DNA of 43,317 nucleotides from Oscillospiraceae bacterium (GCA_015064895.1 SVRI01000019.1:1-43317), one strand, 5' to 3'. Shown: positions 25,089-33,134, numbered from the stretch's first letter. Translations and numbers: made by a program. Notes: generated from the letters alone by a model not told the origin.

Positions 25089-27518
25089 ATGTTCAAGGAG
25101 AATGAAAAAACACAGGAAGTGCCTGAAATCAAGGGACAGACTGAAAGTACAAATGATGTGCATAGTGACCAGCAGAGCATGTTTGATGCAGATGAGGCGT
25201 TTTCCGAGTCCATGGTGGTGGAAAAGCAGGACGTTGAAATAAACCCTGACCAAAACGGGAATACTGCCGTTTTCAGCTTTGCCAAGGATAAACCCGAAGG
25301 CACCGAAATCGAACATCGGGAGCTTTCGGTGGGAGAGCTTCAGGATACCGCAAAGGATTACTATAATGCAACCCATTCTGACAGCATTGAAGATAAGATA
25401 GGCGACCTTCGTAAGCTTGCTGACGAGGTGTTTGATGACTCAAACGATGAGTCATTCAATGTTGACGAAAATGCTGTTGCCGATATTTTCTCCGAGGAAA
25501 GCGATGCTGACCGTAAAAAGAGAGAAAAAGAGGAAAAGAAGCGACTCAAGGAAGAAAAGAAGCGAAAGAAGAAGGGCGTTGTTCTTGATGATGATATTGA
25601 AATGCTCACAAGAACCTTTGCCGAAGAGCCGCTGTATGATTCATACGGCGATGAAGAGGTAAAAGAATACACTTCTGTTTCCGAAGTATTTGATGAAGAA
25701 GAGTCTTCGGAGCCCAAAGCCGAGGAAGAAAAGGATGCACCGATAAGAATTGTTGCTGCAAAGAAGAAGGAGTATAAGTCCTTTGAAGCGGTTTTCGGTG
25801 ATGATGAACCCGATGAGGAATACGTTTCAAGAAATCAGGAAGCGGATATTCTCAAGGGACTCAGAAGCAAGGCAATATTCTCCATGCTTTCGGTTGTTCT
25901 CACACTTATAGTAACTGCTTTGTGTATTTATTTTGAAGCTGCATCGGGCACGAATGCACCCCATCCGGAGGTGTTTGAGCCCGGCAAGTACGGTGTAACA
26001 TTCGCCCTTTCCATGCTCCAGTTTATGTTTGTCGGAATCATGTTTAACCTTGACGGCGTAAAGAGAGCATTCCGCGGTCTCAGACCTCACAGAGCTTCAG
26101 CAGAAGGCTTCTGTGCTCTTGCACTCATTATTTGCACATTGCATACAGTGCTTTCATGCGTTCTTGTTCATAACAGCACGGAACTCAGAACATACTGCTC
26201 GGTAGGTTGTGTTTCACTTGTTGTACTTTCGGTAAATAGCTTTATCAAGGCATATACAACCCTCACATCCTTCTGTATTGCAGCTTCCAAAGCTCCTAAA
26301 ACATCCACCTTCAGTCTTGATATCCATTCTCAGGAGGCAAAGTGCTTTGAAAAGTACCTTGACAGCGACTCGGAGGTTATCACGGTAGGCAAGGGTGATT
26401 TCGTAAACGGCTTCTTCAAGAAGACGTATGCAGTACCTGCGGCAATGGCAGGCACCTTCAAGATATCTGTTGCAATAGTGATTGTTTCGGCAGTTGCGGC
26501 ACTGATAGGCGGCATTATTGAGGGAAACGTATACGCGGCAGTGCGTATGTTTACTTCAGTCAGCCTTGCGGCAATTCCCGTAAACGCACTTCTTGCAACG
26601 GCAGTGCCGTTCCTTCTTGCATCTGTCAAAGCAAAGAATACACAGACTGCTTATATAGGTGAGGCAGCATGTGACACATATGAAAACTGCAGTATTATTT
26701 CTTTTGAGGACACAGAGGTTTTTCCGGCAAAGAGCGTCAAGGTGTCCAGCATCAGAACATACGGAAGCAATCGTATCGATAAGGTTATCCTTTATATGGC
26801 AAGAGTATTTGACAAGGTTGAAGGTCCGCTTTCCTATGTTTTTGCAAATTCCGTACAGAATCTTGAAGAACAGGAAATCGAGGCACAGATTGTTGAACAC
26901 TTCTCCAACGGTATAAGTGCAAGAATAGATGGCAAGGAAATCCTTGTTGGAACTGATGAGTTTCTTCGTCTTTACGATATAGAAACTACAACCGATAATA
27001 TTGACGAATCCTTTGTTCATTCACTCGGCAGTATCATGTATCTGTCGGTAGACGGTGAGCTTGCGGCAAAGTTCTACGTCAAGTACACCATGAACAGAAA
27101 CTTTGAAAATATACTTCATGCTTTCTATGAAGCCGGTATCTGCGTCGGTATCAAGACACTTGATCCTTGCATTACAACCGAGTTTGTATGTGCAAACCTC
27201 CAGGGCAGCAATTATCCCGTAAGTGTTATAAAGAACCATCCTGAAATTGCCGAAATACAGGGAACAAAGGATGTTGACGGTGCAGTTATCACCCTTTCGG
27301 GCACACACAATTTCCTCAAGAACTTTATCAGACTTGACCATTTGAGAAACATCTACCGCACAAACTCAATTATCAGCCTTGTCAGTGCCATAATCGGCAT
27401 GGGACTTGCGGCATTCCTGAGTCTTTCCGGTGCAACTACTGTAGGAATGGTATTTATCATTCTCTTCCAGCTTGTATGGTGCGTGCCGACGGTACTGTTT
27501 TCATTCTTTTCAAAGTAA
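25089..27518 (+). CDS. Pseudo-P-type (P1B-like) ATPase with acidic N-terminal domain
   Basis: 809 residues. Residues 1-255 are hydrophilic and very acidic with a basic stretch near 140-160 (KKREKEEKKRLKEEKKRKKK). Then four helices (about 258-380), a short cytoplasmic loop where the actuator domain should be, two helices (about 450-510), a large cytoplasmic domain and two final helices: the P1B topology. Helix six reads SLAAIPVNALLATAVPFLL, matching the IACPCALGLATP motif with CPC changed to IPV (496-498). Next, ISFEDTEVFP aligns with VVFDKTGTLT, so the phosphorylated Asp is Glu540. SARIDGKEILVGTDEFL and YLSVDGELAAKF match nucleotide-domain strands, TLD replaces TGD, and GDGxND is missing. No transport by phosphorylation is expected. 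Very strong RBS. Possible role: sensor or scaffold; unknown. Confidence 0.8.
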   Translation: MFKENEKTQEVPEIKGQTESTNDVHSDQQSMFDADEAFSESMVVEKQDVEINPDQNGNTAVFSFAKDKPEGTEIEHRELSVGELQDTAKDYYNATHSDSIEDKIGDLRKLADEVFDDSNDESFNVDENAVADIFSEESDADRKKREKEEKKRLKEEKKRKKKGVVLDDDIEMLTRTFAEEPLYDSYGDEEVKEYTSVSEVFDEEESSEPKAEEEKDAPIRIVAAKKKEYKSFEAVFGDDEPDEEYVSRNQEADILKGLRSKAIFSMLSVVLTLIVTALCIYFEAASGTNAPHPEVFEPGKYGVTFALSMLQFMFVGIMFNLDGVKRAFRGLRPHRASAEGFCALALIICTLHTVLSCVLVHNSTELRTYCSVGCVSLVVLSVNSFIKAYTTLTSFCIAASKAPKTSTFSLDIHSQEAKCFEKYLDSDSEVITVGKGDFVNGFFKKTYAVPAAMAGTFKISVAIVIVSAVAALIGGIIEGNVYAAVRMFTSVSLAAIPVNALLATAVPFLLASVKAKNTQTAYIGEAACDTYENCSIISFEDTEVFPAKSVKVSSIRTYGSNRIDKVILYMARVFDKVEGPLSYVFANSVQNLEEQEIEAQIVEHFSNGISARIDGKEILVGTDEFLRLYDIETTTDNIDESFVHSLGSIMYLSVDGELAAKFYVKYTMNRNFENILHAFYEAGICVGIKTLDPCITTEFVCANLQGSNYPVSVIKNHPEIAEIQGTKDVDGAVITLSGTHNFLKNFIRLDHLRNIYRTNSIISLVSAIIGMGLAAFLSLSGATTVGMVFIILFQLVWCVPTVLFSFFSK

Positions 27519-27529
27519 TATTTAAGAAA

Positions 27530-27560
27530 GACCGCCGTCTCGTGACGGCGGTCTTGTTAT
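27530..27560 (+). terminator. Strong intrinsic terminator ending the 16.2-27.5 kb series
   Basis: Perfect stem GACCGCCGTC / GACGGCGGTC (27530-27539, 27544-27553) followed by TTGTTAT, 11 bp past the stop codon. Confidence 0.9.
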
Positions 27561-27595
27561 ACATGTGTGTTTCTGTACTTTTGTATCGAAACAAG

Positions 27596-27782
27596 TCGGG
27601 AAAGCCCGACATCAAATGCACGGGGTGTTTCAGGTAAAATTCAGACTTTAGTTGTCGCATAAAAAACGTCTTTTATTCGTTCTTTTGTCCCGAAACAAGT
27701 CGGGGAAGCCCGACAGCAAATACACGGGGTGTTTCGGATTAAAAACTAACACTCGTGGTCGCATAAACAGCATCTATTATTC
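27596..27782 (+). repeat. 104-bp tandem module (about two units) leading into repeat copy B
   Basis: Each unit has a TCGGG(G/A)AAGCCCGAC hairpin, CAAAT(A/G)CACGGGGTGTTTC, an ATTAAAAACT..CACTCGT-type stretch, GGTCGCATAAA and TTCGTTCTTTTGTCCCGAAACAA. Units start at 27596 and 27700 (period 104). The second unit runs directly into the left hairpin of copy B, the first stops after CGAAACAAG. Non-coding. Confidence 0.85.
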
Positions 27783-28262
27783 GTTCTTTTGTCCCGAAAC
27801 AAAAGAACCAAAAATTCTCCGCTCAAAAGGAGAGATGACTCGACACCAATCGCATCAAAAACCATCATGTCAGCGAGTCTGCGTGACCTCTCTCCTTCGC
27901 CGCGGAGGCTTACCTCTCTCAACGCGGGCAAGTATTTACAAAAATTCAAACATTAATTATCGCGAAACTGTATCAGGATTAGTTTGGTATACTCTAATCC
28001 AATCAACCGAATATGCTTCAAATTTGCACTGACACCAAGAGAGGGGAGTTAAGCCACCACGGCGAAAGAGGGGAGGTCAGCGGAATGAGGGCGGCAGTAT
28101 CATTGAAATTGGTAGAATCCAAATTTTGACTGCATCGTAGAAGTGTTTGGTTTCATTTGTCCGAGTCAAAATTTGCCTTTTAGTACTTTATTCCTCCCGA
28201 ATGAGCCATCCCCTCTTTTTGAGTGGAGATTTTTTGGTACTTTTGCATCGGGGCAAAAGTAC
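27783..28262 (+). repeat. Large palindromic repeat element, copy B (complete)
   Basis: 480 bp. Left end hairpin GTTCTTTTG / CAAAAGAAC followed by ACCAAAAATTCTCCGCTC; right end is the diverged inverted counterpart GTACTTTTG / CAAAAGTAC preceded by GAGTGGAGATTTTTTGG. A second inverted pair inside is GACCTCTCTCCTTCGCCG against the reverse of CGGCGAAAGAGGGGAGGTC. The centre has a GGATTAG / CTAATCC hairpin. No credible coding sequence. Confidence 0.88.
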
Positions 28263-28265
28263 AGA

Positions 28266-28313
28266 ATGAACACAAGAATAAACACAAGAATGAACACAAG
28301 AATGAACACAAAA
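28266..28313 (+). repeat. 12-bp tandem repeat, four units
   Basis: ATGAACACAAGA repeated four times with single-base changes (one ATAAACACAAGA, the last ending AAAA), filling the gap between repeat copy B and the glnN terminator. Confidence 0.9.
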
Positions 28314-28346
28314 AAGTCAGCAAGTAAAAAACTCGCTGACTTTTAA
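28310..28346 (-). terminator. Intrinsic terminator of glnN
   Basis: Stem GTCAGCAAGT / ACTCGCTGAC (28316-28325, 28331-28340; one mismatch) around five A, T-run on the minus strand. Homologous to the terminators at 473-516, 37776-37808 and 41488-41518, all beside copies of the large repeat. Confidence 0.85.
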
Positions 28347-28380
28347 TTATGCGTGTTAAAAAACCGTTGTTATTACGGGA

Positions 28381-30471
28381 TTATACGTTAAAGAGTAATT
28401 CGCTGTATGTGGGAACAGGCCAGATGGTCTTGGGAATGTGGGGCTCAATTTCGTCGATAATGGCTCTCATTTCCTGCATAACCTCGAAAATGTCCTTTCT
28501 GAAATACTGTGCCTTTCCAAGCTCGTCAAGCTCGGCGGGGACATTTTTCACATTGTGCTCCAGCACCTTGCCCGCCTCAAAAAGCGTCTTGTTGAGATTT
28601 GAAATCTTTGTAAGAAGCTCTGTTTCGGGTGTGGCGTCGATAAAGTCGCCGACAGCCTTCTTTGCCGAAATGTCCTTGGCAAGGTGGGAAGAATACTCAC
28701 ATATTGCAGGAACAATCTGCTTTTTCATCATATCAACAAAGGTGCGTGCCTCAATGTTAATGGTCTTTGAGTAGGTTTCAAGCAGAATTTCAAGACGGGA
28801 ATGCATTTCAGCCTCGCAGAATACCTTGTGGCTTGTGAAAAGCTTTACGTTTTCGCTGCCAACAAAGTGGGGAAGTGCCTCAACCGTAGTTGCATAGTTG
28901 TGAAGACCGCGTCTCTGAGCCTCAGCCTTCCATTCGTCGCTGTAGCAGTTGCCGTTGTATATAATTCTCTTGTGCTCTTTGATTACCCTTCTTAAAAGCT
29001 CGTCAAGTGCTTTGCCAAAATCCTTTGCCGCTTCAAGCTCGTCTGCAAACTGCCCTAGTTCTTCTGCAACAATGGTGTTAAGAACCACGTTGGGGTCGGC
29101 AATTGACTGGGATGAACCGAGCATTCTGAACTCGAATTTGTTACCCGTAAAGGCAAAGGGACTTGTTCTGTTTCTGTCGGTTGTGTCCTTTGTGAAGGTG
29201 GGAAGTACGTGTACGCCCGTTTCCATTCTCTGCTTTTCAACGCCGAGATAGTTTTCGCCGTTTTCGATTGATGAAAGAATAGCTTCAAGCTCGTCGCCTA
29301 TGAACATTGAAACAATGGCAGGCGGTGCTTCACCTGCACCCAGTCTGTGGTCGTTGCCGGCGGAGGCTACCGAAATACGAAGCAGGTCCTGATATTCGTC
29401 AACTGCCTTGATAACAGCCACAAGGAAGAGTAAGAACTGTGCGTTTTCATGGGGTGTTTTTCCGGGATTTAACAGGTTTTCACCCTTGTCTGTACCGAGT
29501 GACCAGTTGTTGTGCTTACCGCTGCCGTTGACACCTGCAAAGGGCTTTTCATGGAGAAGTGCCACAAGACCGTGCTTGTCGGCAACCTTTCTCATAATTT
29601 CCATAATGAGCTGGTTGTGGTCGGTGGCGATATTGGCACTTGTGAATATGGGTGCAAGCTCGTGCTGGGCAGGAGCCGCTTCGTTGTGCTTTGTTTTGGA
29701 AAGAACACCCAGCTTCCACAATTCTTCATCAAGTTCCTTCATGAAAGCGGCAATTCTGGGCTTTATTGTGCCGAAGTAATGGTCATCCATTTCCTGACCC
29801 TTGGGGGGATTTGCACCGAAAAGGGTTCTTCCGCAGAAAATAAGGTCTTCTCTCTTTGAGAAGGTTTCTTTGTCAACTATAAAGTATTCCTGTTCGGCAC
29901 CGGCAGAGGGGGTAACTCTCTTTGCGGTTGTGTTGCCGAAAAGACGAAGGATTCTCAGAGCCTGTTCGTTTACTACCTCCATTGAATGCAGAAGGGGGGT
30001 CTTTTTGTCAAGAGCTTCGCCGCCGTAGGAACAGAAAACGGTAGGTATGTACAGTGAGCCATCCTTTACAAAGGCATAGCTTGTGGGGTCCCATGCCGTA
30101 TAGCCTCTTGCTTCAAATGTGGCACGAAGACCGCCTGACGGAAAGCTCGAAGCGTCGGTTTCGCCCTTGATAAGCTCTTTACCCGAAAAATCCATAATTA
30201 CATGGCAGGATGAGGTGGGAGAAATAAAGCTGTCATGCTTTTCGGCAGTAACGCCTGTAAGGGGCTGGAACCAGTGTGTAAAGTGAGTTGCACCGTGTTC
30301 AACCGCCCAGTCCTTCATGGCACCTGCAACGACATTGGCAACACTTTTGTCAAGGTCTGCGCCGTCTTCTATTGTCTTGCAAAGGGTGTTATATACGTCT
30401 TTGGGTAATTTGTCACGCATCACATCGTCATTAAAAACATTGGACGCGAATATTTCGGGTACTGATATCAT
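28381..30471 (-). CDS. glnN: Glutamine synthetase, type III
   Basis: ATP-dependent synthesis of glutamine from glutamate and ammonium. 696 residues, the large size of the GSIII family. Recognised by the N-terminal KDWAVEHGATHFTHWFQPLTG, EKHDSF, the DFSGKELIKGETDASSFPSGGLR box, AEQEYFIVD (metal site), NEAAPAQHELAPIFT, NGSGKHNNWSLGTD and FRMLGSSQSIADPN. RBS AAGGGA before the ATG. It has its own promoter with an adjoining palindrome (30544-30559) and its own terminator, so it is monocistronic and probably nitrogen-controlled. Confidence 0.96.
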   Translation of the reverse strand: MISVPEIFASNVFNDDVMRDKLPKDVYNTLCKTIEDGADLDKSVANVVAGAMKDWAVEHGATHFTHWFQPLTGVTAEKHDSFISPTSSCHVIMDFSGKELIKGETDASSFPSGGLRATFEARGYTAWDPTSYAFVKDGSLYIPTVFCSYGGEALDKKTPLLHSMEVVNEQALRILRLFGNTTAKRVTPSAGAEQEYFIVDKETFSKREDLIFCGRTLFGANPPKGQEMDDHYFGTIKPRIAAFMKELDEELWKLGVLSKTKHNEAAPAQHELAPIFTSANIATDHNQLIMEIMRKVADKHGLVALLHEKPFAGVNGSGKHNNWSLGTDKGENLLNPGKTPHENAQFLLFLVAVIKAVDEYQDLLRISVASAGNDHRLGAGEAPPAIVSMFIGDELEAILSSIENGENYLGVEKQRMETGVHVLPTFTKDTTDRNRTSPFAFTGNKFEFRMLGSSQSIADPNVVLNTIVAEELGQFADELEAAKDFGKALDELLRRVIKEHKRIIYNGNCYSDEWKAEAQRRGLHNYATTVEALPHFVGSENVKLFTSHKVFCEAEMHSRLEILLETYSKTINIEARTFVDMMKKQIVPAICEYSSHLAKDISAKKAVGDFIDATPETELLTKISNLNKTLFEAGKVLEHNVKNVPAELDELGKAQYFRKDIFEVMQEMRAIIDEIEPHIPKTIWPVPTYSELLFNV

Positions 30472-30514
30472 GTTTTTGTCCCTTCTTGAATCTTAAAATA
30501 TCTATACAGTATAT

Positions 30515-30543
30515 ATTTTACACTCAAAATATGGAAAAGTCAA
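30515..30543 (-). promoter_or_regulatory. Promoter of glnN
   Basis: Minus strand TTGACT, 17-bp spacer, TAAAAT, about 45 bp before the start codon. Confidence 0.8.
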
Positions 30544-30559
30544 GTTACATAAGTGTAAC
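30544..30559. promoter_or_regulatory. Palindromic candidate operator abutting the glnN -35 box
   Basis: Perfect dyad GTTACA-TAAG-TGTAAC lying directly upstream of the -35 hexamer. The position suits an activator or repressor of nitrogen assimilation. It resembles but does not fully fit the Bacillus GlnR/TnrA consensus (TGTNAN7TNACA), so the regulator is not named. Confidence 0.55.
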
Positions 30560-30611
30560 AAAATGCGTATGTTTTTTGCACTTTTTTGGAGAGGTTTCGA
30601 CTCTGCGGAGG

Positions 30612-30798
30612 TCGGGGAAGCCCGACGGCAAATACACGGGGTATTTCGGATTAAAAACAAACACTCGTGGTCGCATAAACAACGTCTTTTATTCGTTCTT
30701 TTGTCCCGAAACAAGTCGGGGAAGCCCGACAGCAAATACACGGGGTATTTCGGATTAAAAACAAACACTCGTGGTCGCATAAAAAACGTCTTTTATTT
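30612..30798 (+). repeat. 104-bp tandem module (about two units) leading into repeat copy C
   Basis: Second locus of the module at 27596-27782. Units start at 30612 and 30716 (period 104) with the TCGGGGAAGCCCGAC hairpin, CACGGGGTATTTCGGATT and CACTCGTGGTCGCATAAA. It lies between the glnN promoter and copy C. Non-coding. Confidence 0.85.
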
Positions 30799-31275
30799 GT
30801 TCTTTTGTCCCGAAACAAAAGAACCAAAAATTCTCCGCTCAAAAGGAGAGATGACTCGACACCAATCTCATCAAAAACCATAATGTCAGCGAGTCTGCGT
30901 GACCTCTCTCCTTTGCCGCGGCGGCTTACCTCTCACAACGCGGGTAATTGTTTACAGGATTCAAACATTAATTATCGCGAAACTGTATCAGGATTAGTTT
31001 GGTATACTCTAATCCAACCAACCGAATATGCTTCAAATTTGCACTGACACCAAGAGAGGGGAGTTAAGCCACCACGGCGAAAGAGGGGAGGTCAGCGGAA
31101 TGAGGGCGGCAGTATCATTGAAGTTTGTAGATGCCCAAATTTTGACGGCTTCGTAGAAGTAGCCTGTTTCAATTGTTTGAGTCAAAATTTGCCTTTTAGT
31201 ACTTTATTCCTCCCGAATGAGCCATCCCCTCTTTTTGAGTGGGCGTTTTTGGTACTTTTGTCGATACAAAAGTAC
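30799..31275 (+). repeat. Large palindromic repeat element, copy C (complete)
   Basis: 477 bp, very similar to copy B. Left hairpin GTTCTTTTG / CAAAAGAAC; the right end has GTACTTTTG-TCGATA-CAAAAGTAC. Unlike the other copies it lies between divergent promoters (glnN and serS) and has no terminator next to it. Confidence 0.88.
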
Positions 31276-31334
31276 GTAAGAACCTACCCCAAAAGTACGA
31301 AAAAACCTGCCCCAAAAGTACGAAAGAAACGTCA
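31268..31334 (+). repeat. 23-bp tandem repeat at the right edge of copy C
   Basis: AAAAGTACG starts at 31268, 31291 and 31314, with AACCTACCCC or AACCTGCCCC between. It begins with the last bases of the element's right hairpin, suggesting repeated duplication of the element edge. Confidence 0.85.
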
Positions 31335-31359
31335 CCTCACAGCATTTTTTCAAAATCTA

Positions 31360-31388
31360 TTGACAACGGTGGCTTTTAGAGTTATAAT
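31360..31388 (+). promoter_or_regulatory. Consensus promoter of serS
   Basis: TTGACA (31360-31365), 17-bp spacer, TATAAT (31383-31388), followed by the T-box leader. Confidence 0.88.
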
Positions 31389-31394
31389 TTAAAC

Positions 31395-31607
31395 ACTAAA
31401 AAAAGCAATGACGGAAAAAATACGGATGTATTTACTTCAAAGAGAATCGCACGTTTGCTGTGAGTGCGTAAGTGAATGACCGTTTTCCATTCCCGAGCAT
31501 TCCGTGATGAACGGAACGTAGTCCTGCGTTAAAGGCAAGAGTTAAACACAAGGTGGTACCGTGTTTTTGCACCCTTGATTTCTTTATGGAATCACGGGCT
31601 TTTTTTG
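31395..31607 (+). promoter_or_regulatory. T-box leader controlling serS, with terminator
   Basis: The T-box bulge sequence AAGGTGGTACCG lies at 31550-31561. The terminator follows: CCCTTGATTTC / GGAATCACGGG with one mismatch, then seven T (31572-31607). Uncharged tRNA-Ser would pair with the bulge and prevent termination. A possible serine specifier triplet is TCC at 31486-31488, followed by A; this is less certain than the T-box itself. Confidence 0.88.
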
Positions 31608-31646
31608 TTTTCAATAAAACATTACAATATAAAGGAGAAAATCAAA

Positions 31647-32933
31647 ATGTTAGACCTCAGATTTGTAAGAGAAAACCCCGAAATCGTAAAGCAGAATATC
31701 AGAAATAAGTTTCAGGACTCAAAGCTTCCCCTCGTTGACGAAGTAATCGAGCTTGATGTCAAGGACAGAGCCTTAAAGCAGGAAGCAGAAGCAATCCGTG
31801 CCGACAGAAATAAGTACTCAAAGCAGATAGGTATGCTCATGGGTCAGGGCAAAAAGGAAGAAGCCGAAGAAATGAAGAAGCTGGTTTCCGCACAGGCTGA
31901 TAAAATGGCGGCATTAGAGGCGGAAGAAGCAGAAGTAGCAGAACGCATCAAGGTAATTATGATGACAATACCCAACATCATCGACCCCAGTGTTCCGATA
32001 GGTAAGGACGACAGCGAAAACGTAGAAATTCAGAGATACGGCGAACCCGTAACCCCCGACTTTGAAATTCCTTACCATACAGATATCTTCGAAACCTTCG
32101 ACGGTATCGACCTTGACTCGGCAAGAAAGGTTGCAGGCAACGGCTTCTACTACCTCATGGGCGACGTTGCAAGAATCCACTCGGCAGTTATCTCCTATGC
32201 AAGAGATTTTATGATTAACCGCGGATTTACCTACTGCGTACCTCCTTTCATGATCAGAAGCGAAGTAGTTACAGGTGTTATGTCCTTTGCCGAAATGGAT
32301 GCCATGATGTACAAGATTGAAGGCGAAGACCTTTATCTAATCGGTACAAGCGAACACTCCATGATCGGTAAGTTTATCGACACAATCATCCCCGAAGAAA
32401 AGCTTCCTTATAATCTCACAAGCTATTCTCCCTGCTTCAGAAAGGAAAAGGGTGCTCACGGTATTGAAGAAAGAGGCGTATACCGAATCCACCAGTTTGA
32501 AAAGCAGGAAATGATTGTTGTATGTAAGCCCGAAGACAGCATGATGTGGTACGACAAGCTCTGGCAGAACACAGTTGACCTCTTCCGCAGCCTTGACATT
32601 CCCGTAAGAACCCTCGAATGCTGCTCAGGTGACCTTGCTGACCTCAAGGTAAAGAGCGTTGACGTTGAAGCATGGAGCCCCAGACAGCAGAAGTACTTTG
32701 AAGTAGGTTCTTGCTCCAACCTTGGTGATGCACAGGCAAGAAGACTTAAGATAAGAGTTGCCGGCAAGGACGGTAAGTACTTTGCTCACACACTCAACAA
32801 CACCGTTGTTGCTCCTCCCAGAATGCTCATTGCTTTCTTTGAAAACAACCTCCAGGCAGACGGCTCTGTTCGTATTCCCGAGGCTCTCAGACCTTACATG
32901 GGCGGTATTGAAAAGATAGTGCCTAAGAAATAA
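31647..32933 (+). CDS. serS: Serine-tRNA ligase
   Basis: 428 residues from the ATG at 31647 (AAAGGAG RBS, MLDLRFVRENPE start typical of the family). N-terminal coiled-coil tRNA-binding arm about 30-105, then the class II catalytic domain: YLIGTSEHSMIGKF, motif 2 SYSPCFRKEKGAHGIEERGVYRIHQFEKQEM (three continuous parts), CSGDLADLKVKSVDVEAWSP, and motif 3 ending AFFENNLQADGSVRIPEALRPYMGG. Controlled by the upstream T-box. Confidence 0.97.
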   Translation: MLDLRFVRENPEIVKQNIRNKFQDSKLPLVDEVIELDVKDRALKQEAEAIRADRNKYSKQIGMLMGQGKKEEAEEMKKLVSAQADKMAALEAEEAEVAERIKVIMMTIPNIIDPSVPIGKDDSENVEIQRYGEPVTPDFEIPYHTDIFETFDGIDLDSARKVAGNGFYYLMGDVARIHSAVISYARDFMINRGFTYCVPPFMIRSEVVTGVMSFAEMDAMMYKIEGEDLYLIGTSEHSMIGKFIDTIIPEEKLPYNLTSYSPCFRKEKGAHGIEERGVYRIHQFEKQEMIVVCKPEDSMMWYDKLWQNTVDLFRSLDIPVRTLECCSGDLADLKVKSVDVEAWSPRQQKYFEVGSCSNLGDAQARRLKIRVAGKDGKYFAHTLNNTVVAPPRMLIAFFENNLQADGSVRIPEALRPYMGGIEKIVPKK

Positions 32934-33038
32934 GCGGGGAGCCCCCGCAGGCAATTCACGGGTAATCCCTGTGAATAACAAACCATTGGTGTCGCATAAA
33001 TAACCGTTTGCGACCATCAAACACCGACGGTCGCAAAC
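32934..33038 (+). repeat. Small hairpin module (copy M4) starting at the base after the serS stop
   Basis: Hairpin GCGGGG / CCCCGC (32934-32948), CAATTCACGGGTAAT, CCATTGGTGTCGCATAAA, then hairpin GTTTGCGACC / GGTCGCAAAC (33006-33038). Same order as M1 (10053-10161) and M5 (37060-37167). No T-run, so not a normal terminator. Confidence 0.75.
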
Positions 33039-33063
33039 ATCCATGAAAGACTTGAATCCAACC

Positions 33064-33114
33064 AAAGGCTCCCTTGTGCAAAGGGAGCTGTCACCGAATG
33101 GTGACTGAGGGATT
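33064..33114 (+). repeat. Double-hairpin intergenic repeat of the gut-Clostridia type
   Basis: GCTCCCTT / AAGGGAGC hairpin, then GTCACC-GAAT-GGTGAC, then TGAGGGATTG. I recognise this pattern as a repeat common in intergenic DNA of Faecalibacterium-like genomes. Single copy in the window, 20 bp before nadA. Confidence 0.65.
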
Positions 33115-33134
33115 GTAAACATAAAAGAACTAAT

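Noticed and set aside
27652..28032. Open frame of 126 codons across the repeat region before glnN
   Set aside because: It reads through the 104-bp module and copy B, recurs in the other copies only in pieces, has no RBS and a composition unlike the real genes.
27783..31275. Copies B and C as the ends of a composite transposon carrying glnN
   Set aside because: They are direct repeats and flank glnN, but other copies of the element flank unrelated genes, no transposase is present and no target-site duplication is evident.
32934..32948. GCGGGG/CCCCGC hairpin as the serS terminator
   Set aside because: No T-run follows; it is the first hairpin of the repeated small module.
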